From positions 1-8,645 of the forward strand of contig CATZKS010000087.1 in assembly GCA_958421035.1 (NCBI GenBank): DNA of 8,645 nucleotides, in the 5' to 3' direction. The DNA comes from an uncultured Collinsella sp. GTDB taxonomy: Bacteria > Actinomycetota > Coriobacteriia > Coriobacteriales > Coriobacteriaceae. A program made the position numbers and the translations under genes. Position 1 is the stretch's first letter. Every line of letters starts with the position of its first letter. Shown here piece after piece: positions 5,429 to 8,645 of the stretch. Under the pieces are notes generated by a model. It was not told the origin of the DNA. It ran no database searches and saw only the letters and a list, made by a program, of their open reading frames with translations.

Positions 5429-6859
5429 TCAGGTGGTTGTCGGGACATAGGGATAGTAGTCAAAGCGCAACGTCATAAGCCGCTGTGGGGATTCAATAGC
5501 CGCGGCGATGATATTGGCATCGCGGGCACGATCAAACCCTACGAGTTCGATCTGATACGAGACGTCTTGCATAATGTCCAGACGTCGCCAGGCTAGGAGT
5601 GTGTCGCCATCGAATTCCAAGGTCTTGCCTCCGTCTGGGGCAACGGCGTATAGACGCAGTTTAGCGGTGGTTACAGGGTCGACAACCGTGACCTTTTTAA
5701 TTTCGTTTCGAGTATTCTTGGCGCCCAACAAGGTGAGCAGTGTTGGGGCCACGACCTCGCCCGATGGCAAAAAGACGACTTCGATGGATTCGGGAAATGC
5801 GATGATGGCCGACTTGCGGACGGGCTGATTGGCGGCGGCAACTTCGATGTTCGCAGCGTCGATGACCTCTGTGTGGTCGAGCGCGGCAAGCACGCAGCAG
5901 TTACCCTCATCAATTTCTTGAGGATCAGCAAGCCCCAGGCTGTCCGCGAGCTCGGGGTCGTTTGGAACGGCAGCGGGCTCATTCGATGCTTCGAAAGAAG
6001 CTGGGACGCTGTTTGTCGGCGACGGCGTGTCGCCCGCACCTGCTTCTTTGTCCGCGCTCTCTTCTTGTATGGTTGCATTGATGGGTTCGTCGTTTGAGGG
6101 GAGCGTCTTGGCGTCAAGCGCGGAGGGGAGAATTCCGATGGCTCCTGATCCGTTCCACTCCATTTCGAGAAGCGCCGGGTCGGCAAGAATGCGTTGCCTG
6201 CTTTGCGCGTGGGCATCGATTTCAATAGGGCCTGCCTCTATCCCTCGTGTAAGGCTGAGTGATCCGGCTGGCTTCTCGAAATGAGCGTCTGTGTCTTTGG
6301 TGCTGACGGCGTAGAACAGCAGGGACGCTTCTCCCGCCGCGATGGCATCGGTACCGGCTTTGGTCAGCCGCAACGATGCCGTGAATGAGAGGGTGGGCTG
6401 CGCATCATCTGCATTCGCGGCGGCGCAGCCCAGACATATACCGCCTCCTTTCTCAAAAAACGTACCGTCGAAGGCGACCTTCGCTCCGTTCGCCGAGTCA
6501 TCGACCGAAGCGATGTCGATGCGCAGCTCTAAATTGCATGGATCGCCATCCGCATCGAGCACAACCGAGCGCCACGTGCAGACGGTGCACCCCGCCTGGG
6601 AGCCGTTTGCCTTGTTCGAACGCTTGATATCCACGACTATCGAGCCGTCCGTATCACGACGAAGGCATCCCGAGGTTGAGACCGCGGCCTGTGCGATCGA
6701 AAAACGCTCGCACGCAATGGTACTCGACGGATTTGGGGCGGAACTTAGGGCTGCTGGTAAGGAGTCTGCCATGACGGGAGTCGCCCAAGCGGCGACAGGC
6801 GTTCCGGTTGCGAGCGCGCCGCAAAGTGCGACGACGGGCAAAAGGTTCTTCGATGCCAT
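5429..6859 (-). CDS. Secreted cysteine-containing surface protein, last gene of the surface operon
   Basis: A 476-residue exported protein; I do not recognise a named family. A Sec signal peptide is clear (MASK, hydrophobic LLPVVALCGALATGTPVAAW, likely cut near residues 26-32). The mature N-terminal half has seven cysteines, including two CxxC pairs, CTVC (91-94) and CLGC (142-145), plus C50, C65 and C108; C321-C322 lie later. Disulfides or metal binding are possible. Residues about 255-315 form an acidic Pro/Ser/Glu/Ala linker. The region 355-392 (FPESIEVVFLPSGEVVAP onward) shares the spacing P-x10-G-x4-P-x9-N-x7-V with the neighbouring 199-residue secreted protein, suggesting a common beta-sandwich module. 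There is no LPxTG motif or C-terminal membrane segment, so retention would need a partner. ATG at 6859 has AAGGAGA about five bases upstream and lies 18 bases after the LAQTG protein gene. The role is probably extracellular adhesion or assembly, by context only. Confidence 0.8.
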   Translation of the reverse strand: MASKNLLPVVALCGALATGTPVAAWATPVMADSLPAALSSAPNPSSTIACERFSIAQAAVSTSGCLRRDTDGSIVVDIKRSNKANGSQAGCTVCTWRSVVLDADGDPCNLELRIDIASVDDSANGAKVAFDGTFFEKGGGICLGCAAANADDAQPTLSFTASLRLTKAGTDAIAAGEASLLFYAVSTKDTDAHFEKPAGSLSLTRGIEAGPIEIDAHAQSRQRILADPALLEMEWNGSGAIGILPSALDAKTLPSNDEPINATIQEESADKEAGAGDTPSPTNSVPASFEASNEPAAVPNDPELADSLGLADPQEIDEGNCCVLAALDHTEVIDAANIEVAAANQPVRKSAIIAFPESIEVVFLPSGEVVAPTLLTLLGAKNTRNEIKKVTVVDPVTTAKLRLYAVAPDGGKTLEFDGDTLLAWRRLDIMQDVSYQIELVGFDRARDANIIAAAIESPQRLMTLRFDYYPYVPTTT

Positions 6860-6877
6860 GGGGTCTCCTTAGCTAAT

Positions 6878-7159
6878 TTAGTGCGGCCTGTCCGTGTTTT
6901 GTTTCTGGCTGCGTTTGATGTGCAGACCGAGGCCGGCGGTTCCCGCGCCTGCTGCTGTGGCGCCTGCTGCCAAGAGCCAACGTCCATTGCCTGTCTGCGC
7001 CAACGGTTCTTCGCGGTCGCCGCGGTCGAGCTCCGAGAGGTCGACCGTCACTTGTGTGGCGGCCTGCGCCTGTTCTTGCTGGGCAAAGGCCATGGCTGGC
7101 CCAAACGCTAGGATGCTGACGGCGGCGGCCAGGGCGACGGCCTTATGCCGTGTGCACAC
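6878..7159 (-). CDS. Very small LAQTG wall-anchored surface protein
   Basis: About 93 residues and almost nothing but an export signal and a wall-sorting signal. From the GTG at 7159 it opens with a basic stretch (CTRHK) and a hydrophobic core ending AMAFA, a good signal peptidase I site before QQEQ. About 30 hydrophilic residues follow (including TVDLSELDRGDREEP), then the sortase motif LAQTG, a hydrophobic Ala/Gly-rich segment (WLLAAGATAAGAGTAGLGL) and a basic tail KRSQK. LAxTG is the type of motif used by class E sortases of Actinobacteria. The start is uncertain: GTG 7159 overlaps the 199-residue gene by 17 bases without a good ribosome binding site, and TTG at 7189 would add ten residues. 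Translational coupling to the upstream gene is likely. It may act as a cell-wall tether or pilus-base-like anchor for its secreted neighbours; this is inference. Confidence 0.75.
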   Translation of the reverse strand: MCTRHKAVALAAAVSILAFGPAMAFAQQEQAQAATQVTVDLSELDRGDREEPLAQTGNGRWLLAAGATAAGAGTAGLGLHIKRSQKQNTDRPH

Positions 7160-7742
7160 CGGGCTCGACCGTCCAGGTGATCGTTGCAACCTGATCGCCT
7201 TCGCCGGTTACGTGGAAGATGTCGCGCGTGACGCGGGCGACGTTTCCGCTTGTCTTGAGCTTAATTTTGTCTGTGCCGCCGGCAATGCCCTGGTAGCCCA
7301 TGTCGAAGGCTGCATTCTTGGAAAGATCGAGGCCCGTCCCCTGCATTGCGGCGCTGGCGTTCTGGAGTGCGCCGTCGGGGCCGACCTTAAAGTCGATGGA
7401 GTTCTGCGCGGTTCCGGCCTTGGCGTCGGCAGCAATGGTCCAGGTGTTCATGGCGTCGATCTTCATGTTGGTGACATGGATGCCGTAGGCCGAATGATTG
7501 TCGATGGTGGTCGCGTCTTCTGAGGGGCCCTGAAGCGTGCCGTCGGCCTTGGCGACGAAGGGAATAACCGTCGGAACTTTGAACTCAACGTTGTCGATCT
7601 CGGTCCTGACCATTACTTTCGTGGTTCCAACGCGCCCGGCCGCCATAGCTGGCGTCGGGGCAGCGCCCATTGCGAGCGCGAGCGCGAGCCCTGCGCCCAC
7701 GACGAGCGCTCTGGCTCCGTTCATGTTTCTGGTGATGTCCAT
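7143..7742 (-). CDS. Secreted beta-rich protein, possible fimbrial or surface-layer subunit
   Basis: A 199-residue exported protein. The signal peptide is MDITRNMNGARALVV followed by an Ala/Leu/Gly core and AMAAG, cut at about residue 34. An in-frame ATG at residue 7 is an alternative start, but AAAGGAA about seven bases before ATG 7742 supports the longer form. The mature protein has no cysteines and no anchor. It alternates short beta-like strands with Gly/Asp/Asn turns, beginning VEFKVPTVIPFVAKADGTL (52-70), then PSEDATTIDN and IHVTNMKID. This pattern recurs in the 476-residue protein of the same operon. The sequence style recalls small secreted proteins of Coriobacteriia surface clusters, but I cannot name a family. 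It follows a 90-base gap with a GC hairpin, which may set its expression apart from the genes before it. Export is certain; the structural-subunit role is a guess. Confidence 0.82.
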   Translation of the reverse strand: MDITRNMNGARALVVGAGLALALAMGAAPTPAMAAGRVGTTKVMVRTEIDNVEFKVPTVIPFVAKADGTLQGPSEDATTIDNHSAYGIHVTNMKIDAMNTWTIAADAKAGTAQNSIDFKVGPDGALQNASAAMQGTGLDLSKNAAFDMGYQGIAGGTDKIKLKTSGNVARVTRDIFHVTGEGDQVATITWTVEPGVHTA

Positions 7743-7762
7743 GGTCGTTCCTTTCTATTCGC

Positions 7763-7779
7763 CGCGGGCCGTCCCCGCG
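7763..7779 (-). promoter_or_regulatory. GC-rich hairpin in the gap before the 199-residue secreted protein gene
   Basis: CGCGGG (7763-7768) and CCCGCG (7774-7779) are exact inverted copies with a 5-base loop, just upstream of the AAAGGAA ribosome binding site. The following RNA has no U-tract, so it is not an intrinsic terminator. A role as a 5' stabiliser or processing boundary for the downstream secreted-protein message is possible. I see no promoter in the 90-base gap, so transcription probably reads through from the genes at 8342 and above. Confidence 0.35.
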
Positions 7780-7832
7780 ATGATTGGACGAATGCTGGTG
7801 AATTGCGTGCGGTGCCGCGTCGGCCGGAAAAG

Positions 7833-8342
7833 CTAGTTCTCGGCTTGCTCAACCCGCACCTTGACACGTGTCGGATTGCCGTGGCTGTCGAGGGTCTTGG
7901 CATCGAGTGCCTGGATCTCGATGTACGCCTCGCCTTCTTTGATGTCGCCGGCGGGGCACGTCTCGATTGTCTTGCCGGTCTCGACCACACCGGATTCGTA
8001 CATGGTCTCGTCGTTTTGGATGACGCGGAATCGCTGGGGAAATTTATTGTCTTGGACGTTTTGCACGTTGACGCGCAGCTTGCCGTCCTCCTGCAGCTGA
8101 GCGACCGGCGCGACCGAAATCGTCATCATGTTGTCGCGGACGATAGCGTCGAGCTCATCTTGGATTTCCTGACGCGTTTTGCCCTCGGCCGTCGTAACCG
8201 AAGCGCCCGCCTCGGGTACGGGCTGCGACTGCCAAGCGTATAGTCCTACGGCGACAAGGGCGCAGACGATGGCCAAACAGGCAACGATGAGCTTTTTGCG
8301 ACGACCCAGGCCTACAAAGTGGGGTGGCCTCTTCGCGCTCAT
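7833..8342 (-). CDS. Membrane-anchored extracellular protein with N-terminal transmembrane helix
   Basis: A 169-residue bitopic membrane protein. The N-terminus is basic (MSAKRPPHFVGLGRRKK), followed by one transmembrane helix (LIVACLAIVCALVAVGLYAW, 18-37) with no clear cleavage site. The outside domain should therefore stay tethered, with the N-terminus in the cytoplasm by the positive-inside rule. A polar linker runs to about residue 54. The ectodomain has a short helix (KTRQEIQDELDAIVRDNM, 55-72) and then alternating beta strands (TISVAPV, KLRVNVQNV, RFRVIQND, TIETCPA, AYIEIQALD, RVKVRVEQ), like an immunoglobulin-type sandwich. There is one external cysteine, C129. Its ATG overlaps the stop of the 98-residue gene by four bases (ATGA), so the two are coupled. 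I do not recognise a named family. By context it may be a membrane scaffold or accessory factor for the secreted proteins encoded downstream. Confidence 0.82.
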   Translation of the reverse strand: MSAKRPPHFVGLGRRKKLIVACLAIVCALVAVGLYAWQSQPVPEAGASVTTAEGKTRQEIQDELDAIVRDNMMTISVAPVAQLQEDGKLRVNVQNVQDNKFPQRFRVIQNDETMYESGVVETGKTIETCPAGDIKEGEAYIEIQALDAKTLDSHGNPTRVKVRVEQAEN

Positions 8343-8635
8343 GCGGCATCCTTGGCGGTATAGATGCGCGCAAAGGTGGACGGGTCCGCTCCAAAGAGCA
8401 TGTGAAGCATCAGGCGGCGCGAGTAAGCAAGCTCGTCGAAGTCGGGAGGGAGCTCGATGTCGTGGATATGCGCGATGTGGTGGGCGAGCGCCGAGAACGA
8501 CTCGGGGTCGCAGATCACATCGGTGGTAACGTGGTAGACCGTCGTATCGGGGAATGCCTCTTCGTCGAAAGGCAGGAGATGGGGATCGTCGTCGACTTCG
8601 ATGGCGATGCCGTACTGGGGCCAGTAATATGCCAT
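8339..8635 (-). CDS. Acidic cytoplasmic protein of unknown function, possibly 5'-truncated by the window edge
   Basis: The visible product has 98 residues and lacks a signal peptide and membrane segments. It begins MAYYWPQYGIAIEVDDDPHL and continues with strand/helix alternation (TTVYHVTTDVI, SFSALAHHIAHIHDI, RRLMLHMLFG). ATG at 8635 has GGAGG five bases upstream, which supports a true start. However, the same frame stays open to the last base of the window (E-V-P before the M), so it could be the end of a longer protein. The YWPxYxIAIEVDDD segment loosely recalls the core strand of restriction-endonuclease-like proteins (as in DUF559-type proteins), but no complete catalytic set is present, so I do not assign a nuclease function. 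The gene overlaps the next by ATGA and is therefore transcribed with the surface operon, though its role there is unclear. Confidence 0.65.
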   Translation of the reverse strand: MAYYWPQYGIAIEVDDDPHLLPFDEEAFPDTTVYHVTTDVICDPESFSALAHHIAHIHDIELPPDFDELAYSRRLMLHMLFGADPSTFARIYTAKDAA

Positions 8636-8645
8636 GGGAACCTCC

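Noticed and set aside
7143..7207. Possible programmed frameshift fusing the 199-residue secreted protein to the LAQTG sorting signal
   Set aside because: The frames overlap and would join by a +1 shift, but no slippery site is visible, and the LAQTG product has its own complete signal peptide, so two separate proteins are the simpler reading.
1..8645. CRISPR array, tRNA or rRNA gene, insertion sequence, integrase or attachment site
   Set aside because: I found no regularly spaced direct repeats, no tRNA-like cloverleaf, no transposase or recombinase reading frame, and no flanking target duplications.

Overview
The window looks like chromosomal DNA from a high-GC Gram-positive bacterium. A member of the Coriobacteriia (Collinsella or Olsenella type) is my best guess, from the base composition, an LAQTG-type cell-wall sorting signal, strong AGGAGG ribosome binding sites and the style of the small secreted proteins. 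This is inference from style, not a database match. Every gene I can support lies on the minus strand, so the window reads from right (8645) to left (1). I see no rRNA, tRNA, CRISPR array, insertion sequence or integrase.

Right part (about 8645-5429) is a cell-surface operon of five genes. In transcription order they are: a 98-residue acidic protein that may continue past the window edge; a 169-residue protein with one N-terminal membrane anchor; a 199-residue secreted protein; a very small LAQTG wall-anchored protein of about 93 residues; and a 476-residue secreted cysteine-containing protein. Genes overlap or are closely spaced, except for a 90-base gap with a GC-rich hairpin before the 199-residue gene. 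The 199- and 476-residue proteins appear to share a short P/G/P/N/V-patterned beta-rich module. No sortase gene is visible.

Middle (about 5428-4594) is a single gene for a DUF554 family membrane protein. It has an extended -10 promoter, and a perfect 7-base inverted repeat lies upstream.

Left part (4505-1) is a three-gene operon: a TerB_N/TerB_C-type protein, a BrxD-like P-loop ATPase (DUF2791) and a large Lhr-like (BrxHI-like) superfamily 2 helicase cut by the window edge. The first two genes overlap by 8 bases. A 101-base spacer holding a strong stem-loop, with two mutually exclusive pairings, separates the ATPase from the helicase. BrxD-like ATPases and Lhr-like helicases belong to type 2 BREX phage defence. 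Here they are paired with a TerB-domain protein, and no BREX PglZ phosphatase, BrxC or methylase is visible. The cassette is therefore best read as a candidate stand-alone DNA-defence or stress system, and it is the most interesting part of the window.
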